Assembly: GCA_021405315.1 (NCBI GenBank)
Contig: QWIH01000004.1
Span: forward strand, 52,153 to 116,152
DNA length: 64,000 nt
Source of the DNA: Leptolyngbya sp. PLA1
GTDB lineage: Bacteria; Planctomycetota; Phycisphaerae; Phycisphaerales; UBA1924
Direction of reading: 5' to 3'
The position numbers and the translations under genes are program-made. Each line of letters starts with the position of its first letter. Position 1 is the first letter of the stretch. The notes beneath the pieces are model-generated. The model ran no database searches. It saw only the letters and a list, made by a program, of their open reading frames with translations, and was not told the DNA's origin. Below, piece after piece: positions 21,425 to 30,086 of the stretch.

Positions 21425-21966
21425 TGGTGGCCGCCCTTGCCGGCACGCACGTCGTCGATGGCTTTCAGGATCGCCTCCGGTGTCAGCCGCTCGTGCAGGT
21501 GCTCGTCCACCAGCGCCACCGGTGCCGTGTCGCAACTTCCCAGGCACTCGAGCTCGATCAGCGTGAACAGGCCGTCGGGCGTGGTCTCGCCCACATCGAT
21601 CCCCAGCTTGTCCTTGATCGCCTGCGTGATCTTCTCGTGCCCGCAGAACTCGCAGGCGATGGACCGGCAGACGGAGATCAGGTGCGTGCCCTTGGGCTTC
21701 AGCCAGTATTCCTCGTAGAAGCTGGCACAGTCGATGACCTCGCCCGGCGAGATCGCCAGGAACTGCGCGATCTCCAGCATCGCCTGGTGGGGAACCCAGC
21801 CGTACTCGTGCTGCACCGCGTGGAGGCACGCCAGCAGCGCCCCCTTCTTCTGCTCATAGCGGGGCAGGACCCGGTTTGAAAGATCCTGGCGCAGCGCGGG
21901 CGTCAGGTAGGGCTGGTCCCGCTTCTCGATCTGCGCCGTTGCCGAGTTCTTCGTGATCCACGCCAT
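21421..21966 (-). CDS. nuoE: NADH-quinone oxidoreductase subunit E (NuoE), isolated
   Basis: A 181-residue thioredoxin-like [2Fe-2S] protein. The four cluster ligands are present: Cys100 and Cys105 (SVCRSIACEF), then Cys141 and Cys145 (ECLGSCDTAP). The N-terminal helical part contains ALLACLHAVQHEYGWVP, typical of NuoE. This subunit normally feeds electrons to NuoF in complex I, or plays the same part in NAD-linked hydrogenases and formate dehydrogenases. No NuoF or other partner is adjacent; the gene stands alone. AGGAG lies upstream of the ATG. Confidence 0.88.
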   Translation of the reverse strand: MAWITKNSATAQIEKRDQPYLTPALRQDLSNRVLPRYEQKKGALLACLHAVQHEYGWVPHQAMLEIAQFLAISPGEVIDCASFYEEYWLKPKGTHLISVCRSIACEFCGHEKITQAIKDKLGIDVGETTPDGLFTLIELECLGSCDTAPVALVDEHLHERLTPEAILKAIDDVRAGKGGHH

Positions 21967-22029
21967 GCCTGGGGGCTCCTGGTGAGCGGCGAGATGATAG
22001 GAGCGGCGTTCCCGCCGGGGCCCCGTTCC

Positions 22030-22035
22030 TAGACT
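22030..22035 (+). promoter_or_regulatory. -10 element TAGACT, leaderless arrangement
   Basis: TAGACT ends 5 bases before the GTG start at 22041, and no ribosome site is present. Confidence 0.45.
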
Positions 22036-22040
22036 CGCCC

Positions 22041-22988
22041 GTGCCGACGCCCCGCGTGCTCCAGAGCGAGGACCTCGACCCCGCCGCCGCGGCGTGGCTG
22101 CGCGAGTCGTGCGACCTTGTCGAGTGCCATTTTTCGAGGCAACCCCGGTTCGACGAGCTGCTCGCGCAGGCCGAGGGGCTGGTGGTCCGCACCTACACCC
22201 GCGTCGACCAGAACCTGCTCGACCGTGCGCCGCGCCTGCGGGTCGTGGGCCGCGCCGGCGTCGGGCTGGACCACATCGACGTGCAGGCCTGCCGCCGCCG
22301 GGGTGTGGAGGTTGTTCACACCCCCGCCGCGAACTGCGACGCCGTCGCCGAGTATGTCTTCGCGATGCTCTTCGGCGCCCTCCGACCCCGCTTCCGGCTC
22401 CGCAGCGCGGTGGACCTCTCCGAGTGGAACCGCCTGCGCAAGGGGCACGAGGCCACATCCCAACTGAACGAACTCACGCTCGGTGTGCTCGGACTCGGGC
22501 GAGTCGGCTCGCGCGTGGCGCGCATCGCCCGGGGTGTGGGCATGCGAGTGCTCTACCACGACCTGCTCGACATCCCGGCGCCATCCCGGCATGGCGCCAC
22601 ACCAGTGCCCGTCGAGACGCTCCTCAGGGACAGCGATGTGGTCACGATTCACGTCGACGGGCGGTCCGAGAACCGCAAGTGGTTCGGTGAGGGGTTCTGT
22701 GCACTCCTCAGGCCGACGGCCACCGTCGTGAACACCAGCCGTGGTCTCGTGCTTGATGAGGCGGCGCTGGCCCGGTGGCTTCGGGCACACCCCGCGGGCA
22801 TGGCCCTCATCGATGTTCACGACCCGGAGCCGTTCGGGCCGGACTACCCGCTGCTCGGGGTGGACAACGCCGTGCTCTCCCCGCACCTCGCCGCCGGCAC
22901 CGCCGCGGCCCACGCCGCAATGAGTTGGGTCGTGAAGGACGTCTGGCGGGTCCTGTCAGGGTTGCCCCCCGAGCACCCGGCTCCGTGA
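22041..22988 (+). CDS. D-isomer-specific 2-hydroxyacid dehydrogenase
   Basis: A 315-residue NAD-dependent dehydrogenase. The catalytic-domain entry VVGRAGVGLDHID is followed by the Rossmann fingerprint GLGRVGSRVA (about residue 155), the arginine-bearing NTSRGLVLDEAAL near 235, a glutamate in DPEPFGPDYPL and the C-terminal SPHLAAGT with the catalytic-histidine position. It is closest in layout to 3-phosphoglycerate dehydrogenase or glyoxylate reductase types without a regulatory ACT domain; the substrate cannot be fixed. The GTG start lies behind a TAGACT hexamer. Confidence 0.88.
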   Translation: MPTPRVLQSEDLDPAAAAWLRESCDLVECHFSRQPRFDELLAQAEGLVVRTYTRVDQNLLDRAPRLRVVGRAGVGLDHIDVQACRRRGVEVVHTPAANCDAVAEYVFAMLFGALRPRFRLRSAVDLSEWNRLRKGHEATSQLNELTLGVLGLGRVGSRVARIARGVGMRVLYHDLLDIPAPSRHGATPVPVETLLRDSDVVTIHVDGRSENRKWFGEGFCALLRPTATVVNTSRGLVLDEAALARWLRAHPAGMALIDVHDPEPFGPDYPLLGVDNAVLSPHLAAGTAAAHAAMSWVVKDVWRVLSGLPPEHPAP

Positions 22989-23088
22989 GGGTCGCGCTCG
23001 GTGACAGTGAAATGAGAAACTATCCCTTGTCCGAAAACCCGCCCGTGGTAGCATGATGGCGGAGCGGGGTTTCGTTGGGAGGAGATCG

Positions 23089-24315
23089 ATGCGCACGTCA
23101 AGCTGGGCCGCCTTCGTTGCGGCTCCGTTCATTGTGGCCGCCGCCGCGGGCCAGGTCTTCAACTCGCTCGAGGCCCCCGCCGGGGCCGACGGTGCGCCGA
23201 CGGTCGACGGCGTGTCCGCCGATGGTCTGGTGCTGTTTGGTCGCAGCCTCTCGCAGTGCGACCCAACCCCCATCCGCTGGCTTCGCAGCGGCGCCGCCGT
23301 GGCGGCCCAGTCCCTCGGCTTTGACAACGGGCTCCCCCGCACCAGCAGTTCGAACGGCTGGCACCTCGCCGGCGATACCAACTGCGACGCCAACCCCAAC
23401 GCTCTGACCTGGATCTGGAACCCCTCAGACGGCCTGCAGGCCCTCTCGGTGCTCCCCGTCGAGTCCTTCAGGTTCACGCAGATCAGGGGACTCTCCGGCG
23501 ACGGGAGCGTCGTCGCGGGTTATGGCCAGCCGGATTTCACCGCGGAGCCCGAGGTCGCCGTCCGCATCGGCGCGGGCCCCGTCTTCAGCCTCGGCACCGC
23601 CCAGACCCCCACCGATGGCCCGCTGGTCAGTGCGGATGGCTCCACGGTTGTCTTCATCGGGCGCCCAGCCGCGAACCCGACCTCGCGCGTGCTCTACCGC
23701 TGGACCGCGCCCGCCGGGCCCCTTGTTCCTGCGGCGACAATCCCTCTCACCGCGGACCTCCTCGCCGTCTCGAACGACGGCTCCACCGCCTACTTCCAGA
23801 CGCAGTACGGCGGCCCGCTCCAGCGCCACCGTGTCGGAGAGGGTGTCACCACCGTGAGCACCGTCTGCTGTCCCGGCCTCGCGACGGACATCACCCCCGA
23901 TGGTCGCGTCGTTGTTGGCCTTGCCACCCGCTCGGGACAGTCCACGGCGTACATGTGGGACGCGACCAACGGCGTGCGGTTCATCGACACGCTCCTCACC
24001 GGACTGGGCGTCAACCTGGGCGGCGCCACGCTCACCAGCGCCAAGGCCATCTCCGACGACGGAACCACCATCGTCGGCGAGGGGGCGCCCAAGCCCTGGA
24101 TGGCGGATATCGACGAGCCCCCGCCGCCGGCGTGCGACCCGGATATGAACCAGGACGGCAACGCCGATCAGGACGACGTGGCCTACCTCATCAATGTCGT
24201 TGGCGGCGGCGGGAACCCCACGGGCATCGACCCGGACTTCAACCAGGACGGCAACGCCGACCAGGACGACGTCGCAGCACTCATCGACACCGTCGGCGGC
24301 GGTGGCTGCCCCTGA
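23089..24315 (+). CDS. Exported HAF-repeat-like protein with GC-type dockerin tail
   Basis: A 408-residue exported protein. The signal peptide (MRTSSWAAFVAAPFIVAAAAG) is followed by several repeats of the form (V/L/I)S(A/G/N/D)DGS.V.G, typical of HAF-repeat beta-propeller-like extracellular proteins. The C-terminus carries two calcium-binding-type dockerin repeats, both with NQDGNADQDDVA, bounded by cysteines (ACDPD...GGGGCP), the GC-type dockerin. GGGAGGAG precedes the ATG. The dockerin part may tether the protein to the cell surface; partner and role are unknown. Confidence 0.8.
   Translation: MRTSSWAAFVAAPFIVAAAAGQVFNSLEAPAGADGAPTVDGVSADGLVLFGRSLSQCDPTPIRWLRSGAAVAAQSLGFDNGLPRTSSSNGWHLAGDTNCDANPNALTWIWNPSDGLQALSVLPVESFRFTQIRGLSGDGSVVAGYGQPDFTAEPEVAVRIGAGPVFSLGTAQTPTDGPLVSADGSTVVFIGRPAANPTSRVLYRWTAPAGPLVPAATIPLTADLLAVSNDGSTAYFQTQYGGPLQRHRVGEGVTTVSTVCCPGLATDITPDGRVVVGLATRSGQSTAYMWDATNGVRFIDTLLTGLGVNLGGATLTSAKAISDDGTTIVGEGAPKPWMADIDEPPPPACDPDMNQDGNADQDDVAYLINVVGGGGNPTGIDPDFNQDGNADQDDVAALIDTVGGGGCP
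24148..24272 (+). repeat. Duplicated 32-bp segment in dockerin tail
   Basis: Two 32-base copies (24148-24179 and 24241-24272) differ by one base. Each encodes the calcium-loop segment NQDGNADQDDV. The 93-base period, a multiple of three, indicates in-frame tandem duplication of the dockerin half-repeat. Confidence 0.8.
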
Positions 24316-24331
24316 GCCGGCCCCCTTCGCG

Positions 24332-24337
24332 TACCGT
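24332..24337 (+). promoter_or_regulatory. -10-like TACCGT, leaderless arrangement
   Basis: TACCGT ends 6 bases before the ATG at 24344. No ribosome site is seen. Confidence 0.3.
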
Positions 24338-24343
24338 TCCGAC

Positions 24344-25354
24344 ATGAACACACACAGGCTTTGGGTCGCGCTGGTTGCAGTCTCCGCCGGCGCGTCCGCC
24401 GCATCCGCCTGGGACGCGGACGGGCACCGCATGATCTGCCGCGCGGCCCTCGAGACCGCCGCGAAGCAGATCGGCCCCGAGGCGCCGACGTGGCTCACCG
24501 GCCCCGACAGCCGTGCCATGATCTCCGACCAGGCCGTGGTCCCCGACCGCTGGCGGGGCACGCGCGTGGCCCAACTCACCCATCTCAACAACCCGGACCA
24601 CTACCTCGACATCGAGGACCTTGCCGACTTTGGCCTGTCGCTCAAGTCGCTCCCGGCCCTCAGGCACGAGTACGTCCGACAGCTTTCTGTGGCGCGTGAG
24701 GCCCCGGGGTTCAAGGGAAAGCCCATGGGCGGCAAGCTCGACCCCGAGCTCGTCCAGGGCTACCCGGGCTTCCTGCCCCACGCGGCGATGGAAACCTGGG
24801 CCAAGGCGGTTTCCTCGCTCAAGACCGTCCGCGTGATCGAAAAGCTCTCCGATCCCAGCCGGGACGCCCAGCTTGACATGGCCCGCGCCAGCGCCCGCTA
24901 CAACCTCGGCATCCTCGCGCACTACATCGGTGATGCGTCACAGCCCCTGCACACCACCAGGCATCACCACGGCTGGGAAGGGCCAAACCCCAACGGCTAC
25001 ACCACCGACCGGGGCATCCATTCCTACATCGATGGTGGCGTCATCCGCCTCCACCGCATCACCATCGACGACGTGCGCGCCGCCGTGAAGCCGCGCACCC
25101 CGGACCCGGTAAGCCCCTGGAACGACGTGACCGCCGAACTCGAGCGGTCCTTCGCGCAGGTCGAACCGCTCTACGCGCTCAAGAAGTCGGGCGACCTCGA
25201 CCGCGAGCCGGGGAGGCAGTTCATCATCGAGCGGCTTGCGGATGGAGCGGCGACCCTCGCCTCGCTCTACACGGCGGCCTGGCAGGCATCGGAAGTCGGC
25301 CCCCGCGACATCGAGGACTTCGTCAAGTACGACGGCTCCGCCGAGAACCGCTAG
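24344..25354 (+). CDS. Exported S1/P1-type nuclease
   Basis: A 336-residue exported zinc enzyme. The signal peptide ends near ASA and the mature protein begins WDADGHRMI, giving the N-terminal Trp amide and His ligands typical of S1/P1 nucleases and phospholipase C. Further metal ligands lie in NNPDHYLDIEDL and LAHYIGDASQPLHTT. Such enzymes cleave single-stranded DNA and RNA or remove 3' phosphates outside the cell, probably for phosphate or nucleoside scavenging. It ends overlapping the convergent DNRLRE gene. Confidence 0.85.
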   Translation: MNTHRLWVALVAVSAGASAASAWDADGHRMICRAALETAAKQIGPEAPTWLTGPDSRAMISDQAVVPDRWRGTRVAQLTHLNNPDHYLDIEDLADFGLSLKSLPALRHEYVRQLSVAREAPGFKGKPMGGKLDPELVQGYPGFLPHAAMETWAKAVSSLKTVRVIEKLSDPSRDAQLDMARASARYNLGILAHYIGDASQPLHTTRHHHGWEGPNPNGYTTDRGIHSYIDGGVIRLHRITIDDVRAAVKPRTPDPVSPWNDVTAELERSFAQVEPLYALKKSGDLDREPGRQFIIERLADGAATLASLYTAAWQASEVGPRDIEDFVKYDGSAENR

Positions 25355-26076
25355 CGCCGCCTCCGACGAGCACCGAGCAAGGCCACGGCGCCCAGCCCGG
25401 CCACTCCGGGGGCGGGCACGGGGGTGTATTCGATGGTGAGCTCCGGCCGCATGCCGGCCGAGGCGTGTTCCGAAGAGCCGAACCGCACCGCCAGGCCCGC
25501 GTTCGCCTCGTTGCCGAGGAGCGCCCAGCCGGCGTTGATGGCCCCGCCGTCGAGCCACGCCTGCACGTCCTGGATCAGGCCCGCGCCGGTCCACGAGAAC
25601 GTTCCCGCGCCGGAGACGATCTTGCTCGCGGAAGCCGCCGCGACAAAGTCTCCGCCCGCGCTGGTCCAGGTCGACGTGGCGTGGAACCGGTGCAGCCAGG
25701 TCGCATCGCCCGTGGTCGCCGCGGTTCCCGACCCGCCGGGCGAGCCGGCATCGCTGGTCCCCTCGCCCCACGTTGCGAGCAGGCGGTGGAGCGTGTAGGT
25801 CGCGGAGCCCTGCGCCTGCTCGGAGTGCAGCGTCAGCGTCGCCGAGGTGATCGTCGAGCCCGCGGGAATGAGGGATAGATCGAACTGGAGCAACGCCCGC
25901 CGGATCAGGCCCTGCGAGGTCCTCCCCGAGAACACATATGCCCCCTGCCCGTTGGAGAGCGAGCCCGTGGTGGACTCATACAGAGTGTTGTCCTGCACCG
26001 CCCCGACCGAGATCAGGTCCGCGCAGGCAACGGATGTGACGGCCAACGACGCGAGCACAGCGGCGGTCCAACGCAT
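25351..26076 (-). CDS. DNRLRE-type surface protein with PEP-CTERM-like tail
   Basis: A 241-residue exported protein: signal peptide, then a jelly-roll-like domain with DNTLYESTTGSLSNGQG and RALLQFDLSLIPAGSTI, the hallmark of DNRLRE-domain proteins. The C-terminus is VPAPG followed by a short hydrophobic helix and five arginines, a PEP-CTERM-like sorting signal. It would be processed by an exosortase-type enzyme not found in this window. It is probably a surface or matrix protein; the ligand is unknown. Confidence 0.8.
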   Translation of the reverse strand: MRWTAAVLASLAVTSVACADLISVGAVQDNTLYESTTGSLSNGQGAYVFSGRTSQGLIRRALLQFDLSLIPAGSTITSATLTLHSEQAQGSATYTLHRLLATWGEGTSDAGSPGGSGTAATTGDATWLHRFHATSTWTSAGGDFVAAASASKIVSGAGTFSWTGAGLIQDVQAWLDGGAINAGWALLGNEANAGLAVRFGSSEHASAGMRPELTIEYTPVPAPGVAGLGAVALLGARRRRR

Positions 26077-26223
26077 GGCAGAGGTCTCCGGAACGATGTT
26101 GTCCTCAACGGATATACCTCAGGATCGATGGTCCGGCCAGCAAAGTTGCGGAATGGCAACCAGGCGACGGTTAGGGATGCATCAGGGCCACAACGCCCCA
26201 GCACCGCGATCCCTCGAGGTTGG

Positions 26224-26229
26224 TAGACT
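26224..26229 (+). promoter_or_regulatory. -10 element TAGACT, leaderless arrangement
   Basis: TAGACT ends 6 bases before the ATG at 26236. Confidence 0.4.
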
Positions 26230-26235
26230 GCGCGC

Positions 26236-26478
26236 ATGTTCTGGGACCGTCTCTCAAGACGACGCGGCGTGCAGACGCCCGAGGCGATGCGACGCCAGCA
26301 CTCCCGCTGGCTGACGAGGGCGTTTGCCAACGGCCGTGAATACCCCAGAATTCCCGTGAGGGTCGTTTCCGTGGGCGGCTTTTCCAAGCTCATGGCAAGG
26401 CCGGGCGGACCAATGCTCGCCGAGCGCTGGTGGGCCCTGGCCATGGCCCGGGTCGACGACCCCGACACGGACGGCTGA
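26236..26478 (+). CDS. Small hypothetical protein
   Basis: An 80-residue basic, Arg- and Trp-rich protein ending in an acidic tail (WWALAMARVDDPDTDG). No signal peptide, membrane segment or known domain is seen. The TAGACT hexamer correctly spaced before the ATG, and the fit into the gap between two gene blocks, support it as a real gene. Its function is unknown. Confidence 0.5.
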   Translation: MFWDRLSRRRGVQTPEAMRRQHSRWLTRAFANGREYPRIPVRVVSVGGFSKLMARPGGPMLAERWWALAMARVDDPDTDG

Positions 26479-26563
26479 ATCGCACCTTGCGCCGCGGGTC
26501 TTGCTGTTGGCCTCGGGTCCGGCGCGACGATAGCCTCTGGCACCGCCGAGAGGGGCCATCGCC

Positions 26564-27436
26564 ATGTCGCAACTGCTCACATCCAAGGTCAGCCGCAAGT
26601 GGACGATCCGAATGATCGTCATCGCGATCGTGCTGATCGCATTCGGTCTGTGGGGCTTGTGGGACGCGGTGCGCGTGTATCCGGCCCGGGGCGCCCTCGC
26701 CGCGGAGTGGCTGGAGTTCCAGTACCTCGAGGAGTTCTCTCGCAGCCGCCCGCCTCTGGACAATCGCGCGGGCGTGGCGGATCCGGCGGCAGAGCGAGAG
26801 AAACTCAGCCGCCTCATGCAGGAGAAGGGCCAACTTCCCCCCGTGGATGAGGCTCTGACCCGCTGGCTGGATGCCCTGAGGCTCATCGGCAAGGACGACG
26901 GTCCCCGGGCCACCGCCATCCCCAGGGATGACTTTCGGGGAGGCGATGGCAGCGCCGTCACCGACGCCCGCGCACGCCTGGACTTCCTCCGCGCCAAGTT
27001 CACCACCGCAACCGGAGAGCGCGTCACCGCCCCAAGCCCGCTCAGCCCGTGGGACATCCCCGTCCAGTGGCTCATCATGGCCCTGGGAGTTGGCATCGGC
27101 GGCTATGTCGCCCTGCTGATCTTCCGGGTCAGGTCCCGCGTGTTCAGGTTCGACCCGGAGTCGCGCACGCTCACCCTCCCCGGCGGGGCCAGCATCGCCC
27201 CCGCGGACATCGAGGACCTGGACAAGCGCAAGTGGCACAAGTTCTACGTCTCCGTCGTGGTGAAGAAGGACCACGCCACCCTCGGGGGCAGGACTGTCGA
27301 GCTCGACCTCCTGCGCTACGAGCCCGTCGAATCCTGGGTGCTGGAGATGGAGAAGGCGGCCTTCCCGGACCGTGTGGCCGACGACGCGGGCGGTGCGCAG
27401 ACCCCCGCGAACGAGAAGCCCGCCGATTCCCAATAA
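26564..27436 (+). CDS. Hypothetical membrane protein
   Basis: A 290-residue protein with two membrane helices (about residues 18-36 and 168-188), a ~130-residue extracytoplasmic part between them, and a C-terminal cytoplasmic domain of ~100 residues (VFRFDPESRTLTLPGG...). That tail resembles small pleckstrin-like or DUF-type beta domains of membrane proteins, but I do not recognise a family. It lies 7 bases before the DUF456 gene, so the two are probably cotranscribed. Confidence 0.7.
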   Translation: MSQLLTSKVSRKWTIRMIVIAIVLIAFGLWGLWDAVRVYPARGALAAEWLEFQYLEEFSRSRPPLDNRAGVADPAAEREKLSRLMQEKGQLPPVDEALTRWLDALRLIGKDDGPRATAIPRDDFRGGDGSAVTDARARLDFLRAKFTTATGERVTAPSPLSPWDIPVQWLIMALGVGIGGYVALLIFRVRSRVFRFDPESRTLTLPGGASIAPADIEDLDKRKWHKFYVSVVVKKDHATLGGRTVELDLLRYEPVESWVLEMEKAAFPDRVADDAGGAQTPANEKPADSQ

Positions 27437-27443
27437 TCCGGCG

Positions 27444-27980
27444 ATGATGGACTGGCTCCAATCCGCGGACTGGTCGCACGTGGCCGCGATCGCGATCGTG
27501 GTCGTCGCCGCGCTCCTCGGTGTCATTCTCACCATGCTCACCCTGCCTGGGACCTGGGTGCTGCTGTGCGCCGCACTCCTGGTCAAGCTCTGGCAACCGG
27601 AACTCATGCCGTGGTGGGTGCTGGTCGCCGCCGGACTCCTGGCGGTGGTGGGGGAGGCGATCGAGTTCTTCGCATCGGCGCTGGGGGCGGCCAAGGGCGG
27701 CGCCTCGCGCCGTGGGGCGATCGGTGCCGTTGTCGGCTCGGTGGTTGGCGCCGTCGCGGGCTCGCCCTTCCTCTTCCCTCTCGGCACCATCGTCGGGGGT
27801 GTGGTCGGCGCCGCCGCGGGAACCATGATCTCCGAGCGCGGTACCGCCAACAAGACCTGGGCGGAGGCCACCCGCGCCGGAGGCGGCGCCGCCGCCGGAC
27901 GCCTGGTGGCGACGGTCGCCAAGACCGGCGTCGCGTGCGTCATGGCGCTGACTCTGGGCATCGCCGTGTTCTTCAAGTAG
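27444..27980 (+). CDS. DUF456 membrane protein
   Basis: A 178-residue integral membrane protein with four or more hydrophobic segments. The second half is Gly/Ala-rich (GAIGAVVGSVVGAVAGSPF, GGVVGAAAGTMI), the pattern of DUF456/YqgC-like proteins. The segment LTLPGTWVLL near residue 32 is also typical. The function is unknown. Two adjacent ATGs (27444, 27447) are possible starts. Confidence 0.78.
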   Translation: MMDWLQSADWSHVAAIAIVVVAALLGVILTMLTLPGTWVLLCAALLVKLWQPELMPWWVLVAAGLLAVVGEAIEFFASALGAAKGGASRRGAIGAVVGSVVGAVAGSPFLFPLGTIVGGVVGAAAGTMISERGTANKTWAEATRAGGGAAAGRLVATVAKTGVACVMALTLGIAVFFK

Positions 27981-27987
27981 GCGCTCG

Positions 27988-27993
27988 TACAAT
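27988..27993 (+). promoter_or_regulatory. -10 element TACAAT, leaderless arrangement
   Basis: TACAAT ends 5 bases before the GTG start at 27999 of the metal ATPase gene, which has no ribosome site. Confidence 0.45.
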
Positions 27994-27998
27994 CACCC

Positions 27999-30053
27999 GT
28001 GACACAGGCCCCGGAGAACCCAAGGCCCGGCGGCTGGCGCGCGATCTTCGAGCCCAGGGCGGAGCTCACCGCCGCGGTCGTCATGGGTGTGCTCCTCGCG
28101 GGCGGCTATCTCGCCGTCCGTGTCGCCGGCTGGGCCGAGGGGGAGTGGGCCTACTGGGCGAGCCTCGCCATCGGGCTCATCTACGGCGGGCGGCCCGCGG
28201 TGCAGTCCCTTCTCGAGCGACGCTTTGACATCGATGTGCTCATGGTCGTCGGCGCCGGGCTCGCCGCGTACATCGGCCATCCGGAGGAAGGCGCCCTCCT
28301 GCTCTTCCTCTTCGTGCTCGCCGGCGCGTTCGAGGATCTGGCGATGGAGCGCACCAGGCGCGAAGTCGCCGCGCTCCACGGCATCATGCCCAAGGACGCG
28401 CTCGTGAAGCGAGGCGACGACTGGGTCATCGTCGACCCGGGCGAACTCGTCCCGGGCGACGTCATCAAGGTCCGCCCCGGGGAGAGGGTCCCCGCGGACG
28501 CGACCGTCGTCTCCGGCGAGTCGCAGATGGACCAATCCGCGATCACCGGCGAGAGCCACCCCAGGCCCGTGACGCCGGGCGACGAGCTCTTTGCCGGCAC
28601 CATCAACACCGACGACCCGATCGAGGCCCGGGTGCTCCGGGCGGCCAAAGAGAGCAGCCTCCAGAAGATCCTGGAACTGGTCATGCGCGCCCGCGAGCAG
28701 CGAGAGCCCGTGCAGCGGGTGATCGACCGCCTGAGCCAGCCCTACGCGCTCGGAGTCATGCTCGTGAGCGTTCTGGTGGGCCTCACCTGGTGGTTGGGGC
28801 TCGGCAGGCCCCTGCTTGGCGATGCCGATCGTCCCGGGGCTCTCTACACCGCCATCACGCTTCTCATCGTCGCGTCGCCCTGTGCGCTGGTCATCGCCAC
28901 ACCCACGGCCACCCTCGCCGCCATCGCCCGGGCGGCGCGGGGCGGTGTGCTTTTCAAGGGCGGCGCCGCGATCGAGCGACTGGCGCGGGCCGGTGCCATG
29001 TGCCTGGACAAGACAGGCACTATCACCTTCGGACGCCCGCGGCTCTACGAGGTCCACCCGGTGGCATGGTCCCAGGGGCCGGAGATGCTCGCCGTCGCCG
29101 CGGGGCTCGAGGCGGACTCCACCCACCCCATCGCCGTGGCCATCCGCGAGGCGGCCGAGGCCCGGGGCGTCACGCCGGCAACGGTCACGGACATCAACCA
29201 CGTGACAGCGCGGGGCATCGGGGGCCGCGTCAACGGGCGGGAGGTCAGGCTCGGGAGCCTCGCCTTCACGGAGCCGCTGATTCCCGCCTGCTTCCGCAAC
29301 CGCGTCGCCGAGGTGCTCGAGCGCATCCAAGGCCGGGGCCACGTCGCGGTCACGATCGCGATGGCCTCCGAGGGGACCGAAGCGTCCGGTCAGGCGGCGG
29401 TCCTCATCATGGCCGACGCCATCCGGCCCGGGGCCAACACCCTCACTGCCGAGCTCCATCGCCTGGGGGTCAAGCCCGTCCGGATGCTCACCGGGGACAA
29501 TCGAAAAACCGCCGAACGGGTAGCCAAAGCGATCGGATTGGATGCCTTCGATGCCGACCTGCTCCCCGAAGACAAGCTGCGGATCGTCGGAGAACTCAAG
29601 CGGGAGGCGGCGGGTCGGGGTGCGGGGGTGGCGTTCATCGGCGACGGCGTCAACGACGCGCCCGCCCTCGCCCTGGCGGACATCTCCCTGGCCATGGGCA
29701 CCATCGGGACTGCGGCAGCACTCGAATCCGCCGACGCGGTCCTCCTCACCGACAGCCTGATCACCGTTCCCTGGGCCATTCGGCTCGCTCGGAGAGCGAG
29801 GCGAACCATTGCCACAAACTTCGCCATCGCCATCTCGATCATGGTCTTCATGGCGATCGCAACACTCGTCGGCTCCCTCACGGGGCACGACCTGCCCCTG
29901 GGCCTCGGGGTTCTTGCCCACGAAGGCGGGACGATCCTGGTTGTGATAAACTCCCTGACGCTGCTATGGTTGGCGGCGCCGAGGGGGGTCGCGGCGGCCA
30001 CGGCGCATCGGGGATGGTCCAATCAGAGTATTGTTGAGCCCCGGGTTGGTTGA
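27999..30053 (+). CDS. P1B-4-type heavy-metal-exporting ATPase
   Basis: A 684-residue metal pump. It has the actuator motif (ITGES), the membrane metal site SPCAL, the phosphorylated Asp337 in DKTGT, the nucleotide-binding HP motif (STHPIAVA), MLTGDNRKTA and GDGVNDAPAL. There is no N-terminal heavy-metal-associated domain. The last membrane segment contains HEGGT; SPC plus HEGGT defines the P1B-4 group, whose members export Fe(II), Co(II) or Zn(II). An Rrf2-type regulator follows 33 bases downstream, which fits iron or redox control. Confidence 0.9.
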   Translation: MTQAPENPRPGGWRAIFEPRAELTAAVVMGVLLAGGYLAVRVAGWAEGEWAYWASLAIGLIYGGRPAVQSLLERRFDIDVLMVVGAGLAAYIGHPEEGALLLFLFVLAGAFEDLAMERTRREVAALHGIMPKDALVKRGDDWVIVDPGELVPGDVIKVRPGERVPADATVVSGESQMDQSAITGESHPRPVTPGDELFAGTINTDDPIEARVLRAAKESSLQKILELVMRAREQREPVQRVIDRLSQPYALGVMLVSVLVGLTWWLGLGRPLLGDADRPGALYTAITLLIVASPCALVIATPTATLAAIARAARGGVLFKGGAAIERLARAGAMCLDKTGTITFGRPRLYEVHPVAWSQGPEMLAVAAGLEADSTHPIAVAIREAAEARGVTPATVTDINHVTARGIGGRVNGREVRLGSLAFTEPLIPACFRNRVAEVLERIQGRGHVAVTIAMASEGTEASGQAAVLIMADAIRPGANTLTAELHRLGVKPVRMLTGDNRKTAERVAKAIGLDAFDADLLPEDKLRIVGELKREAAGRGAGVAFIGDGVNDAPALALADISLAMGTIGTAAALESADAVLLTDSLITVPWAIRLARRARRTIATNFAIAISIMVFMAIATLVGSLTGHDLPLGLGVLAHEGGTILVVINSLTLLWLAAPRGVAAATAHRGWSNQSIVEPRVG

Positions 30054-30086
30054 TCCCGCCCCGGCTGCAGCGCGAAAGGACGGTTC

